Positions 24,673-38,294 of a stretch of 64,000 nucleotides of DNA are shown piece by piece. Origin of the DNA: Paramecium octaurelia (Eukaryota; Ciliophora; Oligohymenophorea; Peniculida; Parameciidae). Made by a program: the position numbers and the translations under genes. The notes under the pieces are model-generated. The model was not told where the DNA came from. It did no database searches and saw only the letters and a program-made list of their open reading frames with translations. The stretch lies in assembly GCA_905182995.1 (NCBI GenBank), contig CAJJDP010000076.1, positions 194,356-258,355 of the forward strand. Reading direction: 5' to 3'. How positions within the stretch are numbered: the stretch's first letter is position 1; every line of letters begins with the position of its first letter.

Positions 24673-27600
24673 TCAGTTTCTCTAGAAGTAAGGATTCTAA
24701 AAGTAGACTTATTTTGAAATTATTATTAGGACGATAATAATCTAAAAAATAATAATATATTATTAATACTTTTAATTTTCATTAATACTTTTTGAAACAG
24801 AAAATAAATGTTGCTTCAACTTTTAAATGTTCGACTTTAACTTTTATTCTCTCTATTTTAACTCAATCAGCTTGTAATTTAAATGTTTAGCAAATGTAGA
24901 ATTACTCGTTAATAAGCTACTACATTTCAATAAAAGAGTAAGAACATTAATTTTCTACGTTTTATAATTTAAGCTCATAATCTAATAAATAAATGGATAA
25001 CAGAGCTTAATGAATAGCAGAATTATACTAGATTAAAGTAGATAGGAATAAATTTGATTTGATGTTTATTCACAAACATATATGGTGGCTGCCAAAAATA
25101 TTGCAATAGAGCAAAACTATCCAGTTTCTAAATCTAGGGAATTTAGTTTTTAATTTATAAATGGCTTAATTTTAACAGCAAACAATTAATAAAATAATAA
25201 GCAGAGTCCCAACAAAGATGCTTTTAATAGTATATTAGTTTCAAAGTATGTTAGAATTATAATTAATATGGTCTTTTTCCATATTTTGATGAATTCCCAA
25301 TAATAACAATGTTCAGCATATTCATTAAACATATAGCATATATGTTTTCTAAACTTAATCATGTCAAGCTTTTTTCTCATAACAAACATTAAAGAAAATA
25401 AAAATACTGGAATAAAGCATCCAATAAATCCTAATCCTGGTATTATAAATCTATACATCCATGTATAGTGAGATTGAGTATCAAACATGAGTGATACATT
25501 ACCTTAAATGTATTCAATATTTGATATTTATCTTCTTGCTAACAATGAAGAAAATCTATTTATATTAATAGTTGTACTGTTTAATCAATGAAGCAAAATT
25601 CGATACATAAAGATAAAGCCCAGTATTTGATAAAACACTGTTAAGACTTTTCGACTTGGTTGTAAGAGCTAAAATTTGAGAACCAACAAACATGATAATC
25701 AGTTGTAAAATAATAAGCAAAAGTGTTGCTATAATTCTTGAATAATTTAGCTAAATTTATTCAAATTCTAATAGATAACAATCTAAACTGGTTGCCATAA
25801 AATTAGTTGGATTGCTAATTTGATCTACAAATCCAAAAGAAAATGAAAATTAAATGTTAAAGGAAAAGATTAAAGAAAATATCCATAGGAAATTTATAAA
25901 CATTTTTATTTAAATGCTTTGATGATCTATATTTAGATACAATTAATACCTTGATTGAGTTTAAATAGAATTTTGCTAACCTTTTTCCTTAATTTCAATG
26001 AATAAAATAATTGATTTGATTTATCAATACTTCTGAGAGTTAGAAGAATTTAAAATATAGACCTAGCTAGTTTAATAGAATATTACCATAAAGATGCAGC
26101 TATAAATATAAATATGTATTTTGCACTTTTAGAACATAGTTGACAAGTTTAATTTTCAAAATCTTTAAAAAACTGCCCTTCCCCTCTAATATTATAATTA
26201 TCACATTCTTCGCACAATCCGCCAACATGTCCTCTTTAACATAGATTATTACCCACATTCCATCCTCCTAAGCAATATGCTTATTATTTAAAACAAAGTT
26301 CAGTATAATCAGACTCTTCATGTGGTCTCCAAAATCCTTTAAGTAATTAAATCCTATTTGACGTGATGTTTGAAAATCTAGTCATATCAAAAATTGAACA
26401 TTTAGTTGTATTATAAGTAACTGAATAAAAACCTTGGCTTTGTTGACAAACTTAACAACCATTATTTACATAAAATTCTCCTAATTAACATTTGAAAGTT
26501 TTGGCAGTAAAGATATATCTCAATGTATGCTAGTTTAATAATGAGCAATTTATCTAAACCAAAAGAAGTTAATCGGTATTTTAATAAGGATCAAACTCAA
26601 AATTAAGCATTTATAAATTTAATGTATTTTTTTCTTAGTCATAAGGTAAAATTTGAATTGGATTAGTATTTTCTAATAATTCATGTTTTTGAGTTTGAGT
26701 GAACATTTATGTTTTGCAAGTAATATTAATAAAATTAGACACTTTTTCATTAATACTATTTTCAAAAAACAACGAAAAATCATTAAAATATGATAAATAT
26801 CCTTAATTTTTTGGATTAAACAATAAAAAGTCAGCAATTGCTCGATTACTCGGTAAATAAAGTTCACTTGCATTTTTTAACTATCCCTACTCTATTATGT
26901 TATAGGAATTTAATTTTAAAATATTTGTTGTCAAGTTTTCAGTTATTTCTTGAGTAGAAAACATCTTATATTAATTTATTGATAAAGCAAGATGGTGTGG
27001 CAGTTCTACAATATTATCTGTCAATTTTTCAGCATAATTCAATAGAATTAATGAATGAATAAAATTATCTTTATTGATATGATTTTTCCCATTAAAATAT
27101 AATCCTCCGCCTTGTTAAGCTTAATTCATTAGAATAATGGAATTAATAATTCTAGAATGATTACCGCAATTCTCCATATAAATAGCCCCACCTTCTTATT
27201 TTGCGATATTTTTAATGAACTAACTATTTTTTATATCTATTATCACTTTGCTTGCGTATATTGCTGTACCAAATGTGCCATTATTAAATAAAAACTAAGA
27301 ATTTATTATTTTAATTTTGCTTTCTAAATTTAAGTTAGCAATAAATGTGAGACAGCCGAATTCATTTATATTATTTTAAATGAAACTAACTTCTCTCAGT
27401 TTTATTTCTTAAAATCCAGAAAGATTAAAGTTAATAATTCCATACACTTTTTCTGAAAAATTATTAAAATTAACTAAAATCTTTCTGAGAGTAATAATAT
27501 TTTGGGTTGAAACACTTGATACAAAAATTAAGGATCCAGTTGATGATATATTTTCATTTAAATATTCCAAAGTCTATTAAAATAAATAAGTTGAGGTGAC

Positions 27601-30600
27601 TTAAGGTATTGGAGTATTCTTATAAATCCTACATTTATTAGCAGTATATGTATTCCGAAAGGCTCCATTGGTTATAATTTTTTCATCGCTTTTTTTAAAT
27701 AAAGTAGTATTCTTTACATGGAATCCTTCTAGATAAATAGAAGATTTTTAGACTCTAGTTTCAATAAACTAAAAAATACTAAATGTAAAAAATGTCTAAA
27801 CTGAATTTATTTTGCAATTTTGTATGAGTATTTTTTAAGAATCTGTAACTTTTAAAATTGGAGATAGAAAAGTCCCTTCAGATATTAACCCTTTAATAAA
27901 AAGTTGGCATCCATTTAAATTTATGACTGCATTATCAATAGGAATTTTATTTACTTCACTTAAACTAATCGGCTCAATTTTGTTTCTATATTCTATCCAA
28001 TCAGATTCAGATTAATAAATTTATAAATTTTCGAGTAGTACTGAATTTTTATCAGAGTAAGAGAAATCAATTTTCATAAATTGATTAATTAATGATAAGC
28101 AACTCTCTAAGATCACATCCTGCATTTCAATTTTATTTAAAGTTTGGGATGGAGTGATGGACAAAATAGAAGAACTTAGTCTGTTAAAGATGTTTTTAAA
28201 CTTAACATTCTTCATTTTAAGACTTAGCAGACTATTTTTTGAGTAGATACTAATACAACCTTGCGTCTCAGTATATGATTAAAGATCAACTTCTGCTTAG
28301 CTGATAGAAAGTTACTCAAACTGAACAACTCCTTATCCTTAGGTTCTAATATCAAAGATCGAGCTGCTTTAAGACTAGATCTCAGTAAATAGACCTAAAG
28401 TTATAAGTATATTTGAGGATGTTATCTAAATTATTCCACCTTTATTTAAGAATTTAAAAATAGATTAGACAATATAATTAATTTAATCTGTATTACTTTA
28501 ATTTTCGAGAGTAATCTCATAGTATTTCTTCCAAGTTGTTGAGTTTAAAGTATTATGGTTTTTTATTGTAATGTTATTTATTTAAACCGAATTAGAGTTA
28601 ATGTAAATAAAGGTATTCGAAGAATTAGTCACTGCATTCGATAAGGATGTTAGATTATTAATAGCCACAAAACTTTGCTAGGAATTAAGGAATATAAGTC
28701 CAGCTGAGGTTTAAGATGGATCATCTATTTCTTCATTAAAAAACACTTCCTAAAACTGAATATTTTCTAAAGAGATTTCTTAATATTTTTCACTGTATAT
28801 TGATATCTACGAGATCATGGTTCCTAAATTTTGCTTTAGTAATATATTCCCGTAAAATATGACATCTTTGATTTCAATTACTTCCTTTATAGCAGATGAT
28901 TACAAAATATTTGAAAGAATGTGAATAAAACTATAATTAATGATAAATTAATTTTTAATTATGATTTTTTGAATTTAAAGGCTTGAAAATCCGGATATAT
29001 AAAATAATTATAGATTTTATTCTTTTTTTTCCAAACATTCATAAGATAAAGGTACTTTATGATTTTATTCTTTATTTATGTAAGATATATTTTGAATAAC
29101 TATTGATTGTATCTCAGTTAATTTAAAATGGTTAAGATTAATAGAATAATTAATTAAGCATCCATTGATTGTTAGTGAATAAATATTTAAATTAAACAGA
29201 TGTAACCCAGAATCAACTAGTTAGTGATTATTTTGCATATAAAGATTAATAATTTAACACTTTGTAAAAGCATTACTTATATATAATTTAGTGTTTATTA
29301 TGGATGAGGTTTCAAAGGCATTTGATATCACATTTAAATGGTCAATCAAAATTGTTCTAGATTACCCTTCTATTTCAGTTATAAATAAAAATAGTGATTT
29401 CATAAATATGTTTTCAACCAAAATTGTGTTTTAAAGGACTAGATTTTAGCTCACTCCTAGCAAAGTCGAGTTATTAAATTGGTTTTTATAAATGTATATA
29501 TCGTCAAAATTTACTGAGATCTCATCATAAGTTATGATGAGACTTGAGCTAATCATTCTACTTTGTACTAATTTTAGATTTTAAATTTCTATGAATGATA
29601 ATTGATTTGGAGATTTTGAATTAAATGAAAATATTAGAGAATTATAAAATTAGCAATCTTGTATTAAAATATTAGTAATCGAGATGCTCTGTTCTAGGTT
29701 TGAAAAAGCAAATAAAATACTGTTATTAAAAATGGAAGAAAATATAGACAAATTTTTAATAAAAATTTTACTTTTTTGATTTAAAGAGATGTAATCTAAA
29801 ATAGTTGAATTCAAAAGGTTTAGGTTTATTATCTAAAGATCTTATATTATCAAATCTCCACATTTACTTAAGGTTATGGAATATTATTGAGTTTCTCCTA
29901 AGTTTCCAAATATAATTGAGTTATTGATAATTAGGTTAATCGGGCTTTAATTATTTTCTAACTTCAAATAAGATGAATTCCTAACTTCGAAGGCAACATT
30001 AATAATTTCTACAATACTAAAATTAATTATAACTATTGGCCTAAAACAACCACTTCTTCCTAAGCCTTCCAACTTAAGTTAAACTTCTTGGAGTGCATAA
30101 ATCTTTTTTCTAAGATCATTGTAAATTTCAATCAAATTTGGTAAATTGCAGGGATTTCCAGATTGAATCAACAGCGTCATGTAGAGAACTATTTTTTTAA
30201 TTCCTAATTTATTGCAATAATTAATATTTATGTTATTCTAGTAAAATTACATTTGGGTTTTGCTTAATAGATTTTAAAGATTTTAGCAATTTACATCAAA
30301 CTTATTTATTTATAAAAATTACTTAATATTAAATAACGTCAGTGCAAGTGGATTTATAACAATATCTAGCAATATTTGTATAAGGGTCAATTACTACATT
30401 ATCGTCTGGAGCTTGTTAAAGGCATTTTAAAGTATAAATAATAGTACCCTCGTTCAAAATATAATAAGGGTTGGTCATCTAAAATTAATATATATTTCAA
30501 TACTTTTATTTCCTCTTCAGTTCTAGACTAACAAACTGAACATAACTAAGGGCATTAAAAACATTTGCCATCTTCAGATGATTTTAATGGTTTTTTATAA

Positions 30601-33357
30601 TAATCTAAGGGACATTTATTACAATAAAATTTATATGGATATGCCTCATTTAAGACACACTATAAACAATTTGAATCGCAATACTTAATGCAGTTACTAT
30701 AAGGGTCAGGCCTAAAGCCTTGTTAACACTCCTATGGTAATTCAATTGTGTATCTCTCTATGCTAGATTTTGGATACATGTATTTATTGGGTAAAAATTA
30801 GATTAAAAAACTTTAAATTAATTACATCCATTAATCCTTTAGCAAATAATCCCCTTCAATGCATATTCTAGCATTCTAAATCAAGCATTAGTAACATTAC
30901 CCTGTAGTTATTGAAGTCGTATAACCATCCTCGCACAAAATGCATCTGATTACGTTTTATGGAGTCATTAAACACTATTTACAATTTGAAATATAGGTTT
31001 AACAATTGATAATTTCAGGAGCAATTTTAAAGTCATCAATTTTGGATAAAGTACAAATTTCTTGTCCTTGTAAGTTAATATAAGATCTAAGACATTTATC
31101 TATATTTGGTTTTTCATGCTTACACTTACCTGAAGTAAAGTCATAGATAAAATCATCATTGCATAAAGCACAACCCACTTAGTGATACTCATCTATTTTA
31201 AAAGATTCAAAGTCTCTATATAATGTACATTTTGTCAAATCATTACTTAAATACTCGAAACAATATTTGCAATTCTAGATATTACAAATTTTGCACTAAT
31301 AAGTTGAAGTGTAATAAAAAGGAGCTAAACAATCATTAATGACAATTTGCCCAGTTAGACTTGTTGGGATACAAATTCCATCCTTAAGTTTTGAGTAATA
31401 ATCACAGGATAAGCATGTAATTGCTAAAGCTGTGATTGCACAGCTTTAGCAATTTTGTATAGTGCATTGATAACATTCTTTCTCGCTTCTCCATTAAGCT
31501 ACAGCTGTTTAATGCTGAAAGCAAAAGTTCTTAAAATTCATTGAAGTCAATGTAAAATCGTCATTGGTTTCTTCATCTATTATTTTTGAATTGCTATAAT
31601 ATCTTAATTAAAGTGCATCACCATCAAATATATAATATTATTATGACTTGGCTTGTTAAAACTAAGCCACTCCTCCTTGAATATCATCATATAAAGTTGT
31701 TGAACAAAAAGAATTCGTTGCCCAAGTTTAGGCCTAATATACACATTCTAAACATGCTATGCTTGTACTCCTTATCACTGAAGGACTAATGTTAATATTT
31801 AAATTACCATTTAATACAACTTCCTTCATATTAAAAGTATCCTTAAAGACATTTATAATCTATATTATCCTCTTTGACAAGGATAAAATTATAATTTTAA
31901 TAATCTTTGCATTATATTTCTTCAACTGTATTATACGGACAGACACAAGACTTTTATTCAGGAATATAAATACGATTTGAGTTGATAGGACAAGATAAGC
32001 AATCTGTGTTAGTGGGACCATCACATTCCAAACAACTCTCATGACACTCAAGTTGAGGTAATATGATGAATCCTGCACAATTGAAAAAGTAGGTATTTAC
32101 AAATTTAACAGAAAGATAATCATAGACTAATTATTTCACATTTCCATAAAATAGTTTGAATTTGACAATACGAAATTAATTAACTGCCAATTCATAATTA
32201 TAATGATGTTGTTGCAATCCCTCATAAAAAATAATTTAGATTTTCAATTCATTATTACTTAATATCACTAAAACATAGTGCCAAAGGTTGATATTGTGTT
32301 AAAGATCAAACTCTTTTGGGATTAAAAATGGATCATTATCGAAATTAATAGAAACAAGAGGAAAAGTATAACTGTAAGTATTTACAATCAATGAATTTTT
32401 TGATGAAGTAATTTTATATAATAATTAAAAGGCAGCTAAATTATTATTGACTAATGTAGGATTTTCAAAGTTAGCAGACAGTTTTAATACTTGATATAAA
32501 AATTCTGGTGAAGATTAAAAAATATTTTAAATTTTGATCCAAGTTGACAACAAATAGGAATCACAATTAGATTTTTAAGAAGGAAATATGATTTTATCTA
32601 ACCAAGTTAGTTCTTAATCTTATATACCTACTTAGCTATTATAATTGCACAAACAGTTTGCTCTAAACTAAAATGTACTTAATGCAGTATTAGCAGCATT
32701 TCTAGTGATTGGCATAGTCCCAATTGATAAAGGATATAAATAAAATTTTCCTGGGAAAAAAGAAAATTAAGATAGTTGTTTTAAAAGTTAATTAGTATTT
32801 GATTATGATATCTGCAATCCTCCTCCAAAAGTAAGAAGCAATTCAGTATCTTTATAAGGAAACTAAAAGTCTTCTTAAATACTATATAATTTAATCTCAG
32901 GATATTTAATGACTAATAATTCAAACCTATTTCTTTATGGCCATTGAGTAATTTCAAAATAATGCCAAACATATTCGTATTCCAGCTCATCAAGTTCTAC
33001 TTCAAATAAATGCCAATTCTCATCTATAGTAACGAATTAAATTCTTCTTATAATTGTTTTGGTTTCATAGTTAAGACAATCATATACGATTAGATTCAAA
33101 TCATTTGTTGATTGCTAAGCAGCATTATGAAGATGAAAACAGTCACTATCTAATACTCCAAATTGCCCCACTTGAAGTACCGATCCTAATGGAGAATATC
33201 TGCTCCATAGTCCATATCCAAAATAGGAATCCATTCCAAAATTGTTAAGCTTTAAATCTACTGAGTATGTTTATATTTAAGAATCTTCATTCATACCGAT
33301 AATGTAATAAGCAGTCAATAAAAAGAAACTCTACATTAATAAGACAATAGCTATCAT
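24673..33357 (-). CDS. Giant Cys-rich multi-pass surface protein
   Basis: One minus-strand gene of about 8.7 kb from ATG 33357 to TGA 24673-24675, roughly 2700 residues, with many tiny introns. It starts with a signal peptide (MIAIVLLMQSFFLLTAYY). A lectin-like beta-rich region comes next, then growth-factor-receptor-type Cys repeats at about 32.0-30.3 kb (for example CDSNCLQCV, CNKCPLDYY, CEDGYTT). A long region of Asn/Ile/Leu/Phe repeats (30.3-26.6 kb) suggests a parallel beta-helix. A second Cys block has CLGGWNVGN...LCEECD. Several hydrophobic segments follow, including YRFIIPGLGFIGCFIPVF and KTILIIILTYFE, then a cytoplasmic coiled-coil tail. The order signal peptide, Cys repeats, beta-helix and multi-TM is typical of a large ciliate family of unknown function. 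Confidence 0.8.
31419..31454. repeat. Perfect inverted repeat inside the giant gene
   Basis: A 16-base arm beginning AATTGCTAAAGC is followed by a 4-base loop (ATTG) and its exact reverse complement, 36 bp in all. It lies in a Cys-rich coding segment and encodes, on the minus strand, CQSCAITALAIT. Confidence 0.9.
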
Positions 33358-33533
33358 GTTCAAATGTATATTAAATATTAAATTATGCCTGAAAAATATA
33401 ATTTTTATTATTTAACTAAAGAAAAACGTAATTAAAAATTATTCATTTTTAATTTTGAGTTAATTCATAATTAAATCATGGTTTTTCTGAATCATAATAA
33501 TATTATTTAAATTTCAAATAAATTAGACAATAA

Positions 33534-35153
33534 TCAATCAATTACTAATTCAACCTTTTTGCTTTGTCCTGCTTGTTCGTTTGGTTCTTCGTCTATAAGG
33601 ATTTCAGTTGACTTCTAAGCTGCTGTTTAAAATTTCTCTGCGTTTTTAATGGGCATAATCTCTGTTTCTTTTAACTCCTTAATTTCTGTCTATGTTCTAA
33701 CTCTCTCCTTTTTTTTATGCTACAAAGGATTCTTAAACCTGAGTATTTTATCTGATATTTTTGTGGAAGCAAACTAGATTTCAGTTTAACCAGCCATATG
33801 TTACAACCATAATACAGCTAAGAACTTTTCCTCGATGGATTTAATTATCAGTCTATTATCTAGTTCTAATTTAAACAATTCAGTTAATTTTTTGTCTCTG
33901 ATGGCTGAGTTATCGTCCTCATCTTCATCATCCCATATGATACGAGAAAGAGAAACGATATTGATCTCAGAATTCAGATAATTCTTAAGTGAATTTACTA
34001 AATCCACTACTTTTACAACTTAGAAATCAACCTTAGAGTATATTTGATTATGGAAGCAAGAATTACATAAGGGATTAGGACTGGCAGCTTTAAGAGTCAG
34101 AATTCTTTCTTTTTTCCCCGTTTAAACATAGGAAGCAGCATTTAGATCTTGATAATACTTGACCTTATCATGATTTTCAATGAAACTCAGCAATCTCTGT
34201 ATTTCTAGGGCTGCAACAATAGAGTTTGTAGAGGCAATGGCATGAATGATATTTCCACTTATAGATTTAATCTATTGGTAGTCATATTGTTCGATCTTGA
34301 AATTCCTACATCTCAAAGCAGTGCTCGCATAAATGAACAAGACATGAAGGTCATCATCTTTATCGTATTATAATTATCCCAAGTGATTGAGTTCATCATA
34401 TGCGTAAAACCACATGCCTTGCAATTCTTCAAGAGACTCCTTCCTTTCTGCAAAATGGTACTTCTTAATAAGTTCATGCTCCACTATGTCAATAGAATTA
34501 GGCATTTCTTCTCCTTTAAAGAATTTATTGAAAACTGAATTTGGCTAACTCTTATCAAATCCCTCGACCTCCAAAATTCCAACCTCCCCTGAAAATAGTT
34601 AGGTAAATAGGTATTTAGCCCAAATTACACAATGAGTACAATTACTAGGTTATGATCGAATGGTGCATGCTGGGTATTGCTTCTAAGTAGTGGCAATTGG
34701 ATAACAATCATAACACACTGTTCCTTGATAATAAGCATTGGCCTAGCCCTTAAATCCCATGGAGCCAGCATCTACTATGAATATTCCCAAGGCCTGACAC
34801 ACTTTATTCACATAAGATCTAGTTTCTGCATTATCCAATGCCATGATCACAGCATCAAATTATCGAAAGAAATCCATAGTGTACCCTGGAGAGTTGATGG
34901 CAGCAAAGTGAGCAATAATATTTAATTATGGTGCCATCTTCTTCATGGTCTCTGCTGCAACCAGAGACTTTGATTAACCTCTATGCTCCAATCTGAACAA
35001 GAATTATCGATTAAGATTGCTGACTTCTATGGTGTCCATGTCTATTATGTGAAATTCTTGGAAAGTGAATTTGCTGACAATTTTCAGAATCTCACATCCA
35101 ATACCACCTACACCAACCATAAGTATGCGAATATTTGGATAATTATAATTCAT
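33534..35153 (-). CDS. UBA2: SUMO-activating enzyme E1 subunit 2 (UBA2/SAE2)
   Basis: Catalytic subunit of the heterodimeric E1 that adenylates SUMO and carries it as a thioester. From ATG 35153: ATP-binding [14 protein letters not shown], then [17 protein letters not shown] and the crossover [17 protein letters not shown]. The zinc site has YDCYP and, later, CNSCFH. The catalytic-Cys segment is [20 protein letters not shown]. The ubiquitin-fold-domain region follows, then a Lys/Glu-rich tail ending VELVID at TGA 33534-33536. About 530 residues, a little shorter than animal UBA2. The partner subunit (AOS1/SAE1) is not in the window; an Ulp1-type protease lies 8 kb away. Confidence 0.93.
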
Positions 35154-35280
35154 TTTAATTAATTAAATAATTTTATTTACATAAAATTCTAGATTTAAAC
35201 ATCATTATTAATAGTAGATACAATTTTAATTGCATTAATACAATTTTATTTATATTATTGTATATATATATATATCACAT

Positions 35281-37268
35281 TCATAAAATCTTTATAGCTA
35301 TTATTTTTATATCATTAAGTGGTTTATCGAAATCATCAGTTTCTACTTCACTAATCTAAACTACAATATTCATTCCTTTATAGACTCTGCCGAAAATTGT
35401 ATGCTATTAAACATTAACATAATTTCATACTTTATCATCCAACCAAGGAGTAGGACAAACAGTAATAAAAAATTAACTTGTATTGGAATTAGGACCTGCA
35501 TTGGCCATACTAACTGTAAATGGTTTATCATGTCTTAATTCGGGATGAAATTCATCTTAGAATTCCCCTCCCCAAATGGATTCTCCTCCAGTTCCATTTC
35601 CTTTAGGACAACCAGTTTGTATCATAAATCCTTATTGAACTCGATGGAAGATCAAACCATCATAATACCCATTTTTAGAATGCTGGATAAAATTTTCAAC
35701 TGTCTTAGGGGTTTCATTTGGAAATAAGTTGATATAGATTTCACCAAACGTCGTCTAAATGATAGCTTAGCAACCAGATAAGGTCTAAAAAATATGATAA
35801 TAAAACTTACTTTATTTTTATTGTCAGACATGACACTAATGCTTTGCTGAATCAGATTCAAAGGTTCATTTAATACATCTCTGGCTACAGCCCATGGTTT
35901 ATCTGCCAAATCTTCTGGGATTCTACGAGAGAACACATAAAATTTGTTCGATTTATGAGCACTTATATACAAAGAGGGATCAGTTTCTTTTCTATTTAAA
36001 GAACTATGAGACTATTCATTTTAAGTATTCTTCATTGCAGGTCCTTGATACAATGCAACTCGCATGAATCTTTAACTACTTTCCATCTTCCCCAAAAGCT
36101 TTACAAGTTCCCCTGTCTCAATGTTGATGAACTTGATCCCAATAAAAGTAGGGTATATCAATATTGAATCGGTCTCATCGAAGGACATGGTAATTTATTT
36201 TAATTATTCAGGCTATTTATCGATGTCCTTCTCAATTAAGAGTCTTCTTTCAAAATCTTGTTATTCAATATGTAATATGGGATAGGTTGCTTAGTCATTT
36301 TATCTACTTGTAATAGCTTCGATTGACTCATCCAATACTAGAATGATCTTTCCTGTTTGAATATTAAATAGTCTTAATTTCTTGTCTGAAACATACAAAA
36401 CAATGAGTTTCTGTTTGTTACTCACACACAATCCAAAACATTATAATTTATGCTGCATTAGTTCGTATAGATCGGTGCCCAATTTACTTGAGTAATGAAT
36501 CTTGTATTAGGGTTTTGCATATGCTTATTTTGGAAAGTCTTGAGTAATGGGATCCCAGACTTCCATTCTACCAGTTGTATCGATTGTTAACATGAATTGA
36601 AAATTGCTCAGGTACTTCATTTGTTTAACAGGTTGACTATGCATTTTTACCATTCGCAATATTTTACCGCTTTCAGTAACATATATATCTCCACTATTAC
36701 CATCGCTGATTAATAATAATTATTATTGTACATCCGCTGTATCCACAAACTCACATCCGTATGGTTGAAATGGAAGTTTTATCATATCCAATAAATCTTA
36801 ATTCAAAATATCAAAAATCTTGATTGTTCTATCCGCAGGAGACACACTTGCCATCTTGTCATGTCCATCAGACAACGTTGCACAAGTGACTATTCCAGTG
36901 TGCGCTCTAAAATGCTTGATGAATTCAATCAATCTAAACACCTTCCTCCACATTTTAATATGTCCATCTGTGGACACTGTGATCATTATGTGGGACTTAA
37001 ATGCAGATAATACAATGTTGATATTTTCTCGATGCATCAAAGATCTTTCATATAGTTCACTCTAAGGTAGGTTGTCCAAAATAATATCCAATAATGTTTA
37101 TTAAGGTTTCGTAGCATCAGGACCTACCGTGTCAGAAGATTATACAGGTACAGATTATGTCACTTTAGGCTAAGCAACTATTTATTTTGGCTTCTTTATT
37201 TTTTTCTTCACTTATACAAAATTAAATTCATCAATCTCCTCAGCTCCTTCTATTTTTTAATAACTCAT
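35281..37268 (-). CDS. PPWD1: PPWD1-like WD40 plus cyclophilin peptidyl-prolyl isomerase
   Basis: Nuclear, spliceosome-associated cyclophilin by homology. ATG 37268 opens an acidic, Lys-rich leader; [16 protein letters not shown] is the start of the PPWD1 WD40 region. WD-type blades include [22 protein letters not shown] and [11 protein letters not shown]. The C-terminal 160 residues (35.28-35.83 kb) form the isomerase: [45 protein letters not shown] and TPWLDDK|HTIFGRV. The catalytic Arg and the Phe/Met/Gln cluster are present. A 27-nt intron sits between DDK and HTIFG; another lies near 35785-35811. It ends IKIIAIKIL at TGA 35281-35283. Confidence 0.92.
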
Positions 37269-37763
37269 AATAAAATATTAAAAATGTATTAGCAAATAAA
37301 TATATGTATATGTATTTCTCTGAAGAACAAAATGTTATTTTATTATTGTATAAAGATAATCCTAATTAAACTTCAATGAGATGAAGGAGTAATCACCATT
37401 TTAAATATTAGGAAATTAATAAGTAAATCAATATCAAACAGAGTAGGCAACAATAGTTCTATTGTAATAAATTCAAAATCTCATTTCTAAAATTTTAGCA
37501 TTTAATTATCCTTCTCCTCGTAATCAACATAACATAGTGAAATAATTATTAATTGAAAATACTGATTTAATTTTCATTTTATCATACTGTGAGTATGTTC
37601 CAATGTACACCTTTAGTAGAATTCAATACATTATCGCTAATCCAATTTATAAAACAATAAACACAACTTTCAATCCTTGTTGTATGAAAAAAAGAAATAA
37701 AATGGAATTCATGAAAATAGGCACTTAGATTATATATAATTTATTTTTTATTAAGAATCACAA
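37269..37763. other. Intergenic gap with a weak open plus-strand frame
   Basis: 495 bp. On the plus strand an ATG near 37311 opens MYFSEEQNVILLLYKDN before a TGA, and a second frame is open from about 37378 to 37760. Open length means little when only TGA stops, and I see no family motif, so no gene is called. Confidence 0.35.
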
Positions 37764-38247
37764 TCAATACTGGGTTCTTCTATAGGATGATGTGACTGTT
37801 TATGATGTTTATTAGATTCCACTTTAACGAGGGGCTTCTGAAGCTCTCAAATTTGTCGGAGTTTAATTGGTCAAATATCTAATGCATAAATCTTCCAGGT
37901 CTTGATATGTGATTTTGCCATCTTGATTTCTATCCAAAACCCTAATTGTTTTTAATCAATTTTGAACTTGTAAAATGAATCAATGTCTCCTCTGGCTGGT
38001 GAGAAGATTCTGTTGAATGATTTGTAGACATCAACTATCATTGGTACGACCTCTACATTATCAATCTATCCATTTCTGTCTCTGTCGTAAGTATCAAAGA
38101 GTCTTCTGGCAACAGCCTAGTTTTGAATAATAATAAAACCTTTGCTCCTTCAACGTCGGTTAGTCCCAAATTGAGTGGTTTTTGATCTTATCCACTAACT
38201 ACTTAGGTTCTGACAACTGATTCGTAATTGTTTGTGTATTATTACAT
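37764..38247 (-). CDS. Small EF-hand protein
   Basis: ATG 38247 to TGA 37764-37766, about 140 residues after removing two introns (near 38123-38146 and 37929-37954, the latter beginning GTTC rather than GTA). Two EF-hand loops are clear: TYDRDRNGQIDNVEVVPMI and VLDRNQDGKITYQDLEDLC, each with the D-x-D/N-x-D/N-G pattern. The C-terminus is Ser/Thr/Gln-rich. Resembles ciliary EF-hand proteins of ciliates by size and layout; target unknown. Confidence 0.8.
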
Positions 38248-38294
38248 TACTTAAGATTTAAATTAAATATAATAACGAGTTCATATCAAAACAT

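Noticed and set aside
31586-31980. Hydrophobic plus-strand frames within the giant surface-protein gene
   Set aside because: They lie opposite the Cys-repeat coding sequence, whose CxxC periodicity marks the minus strand as the real one.
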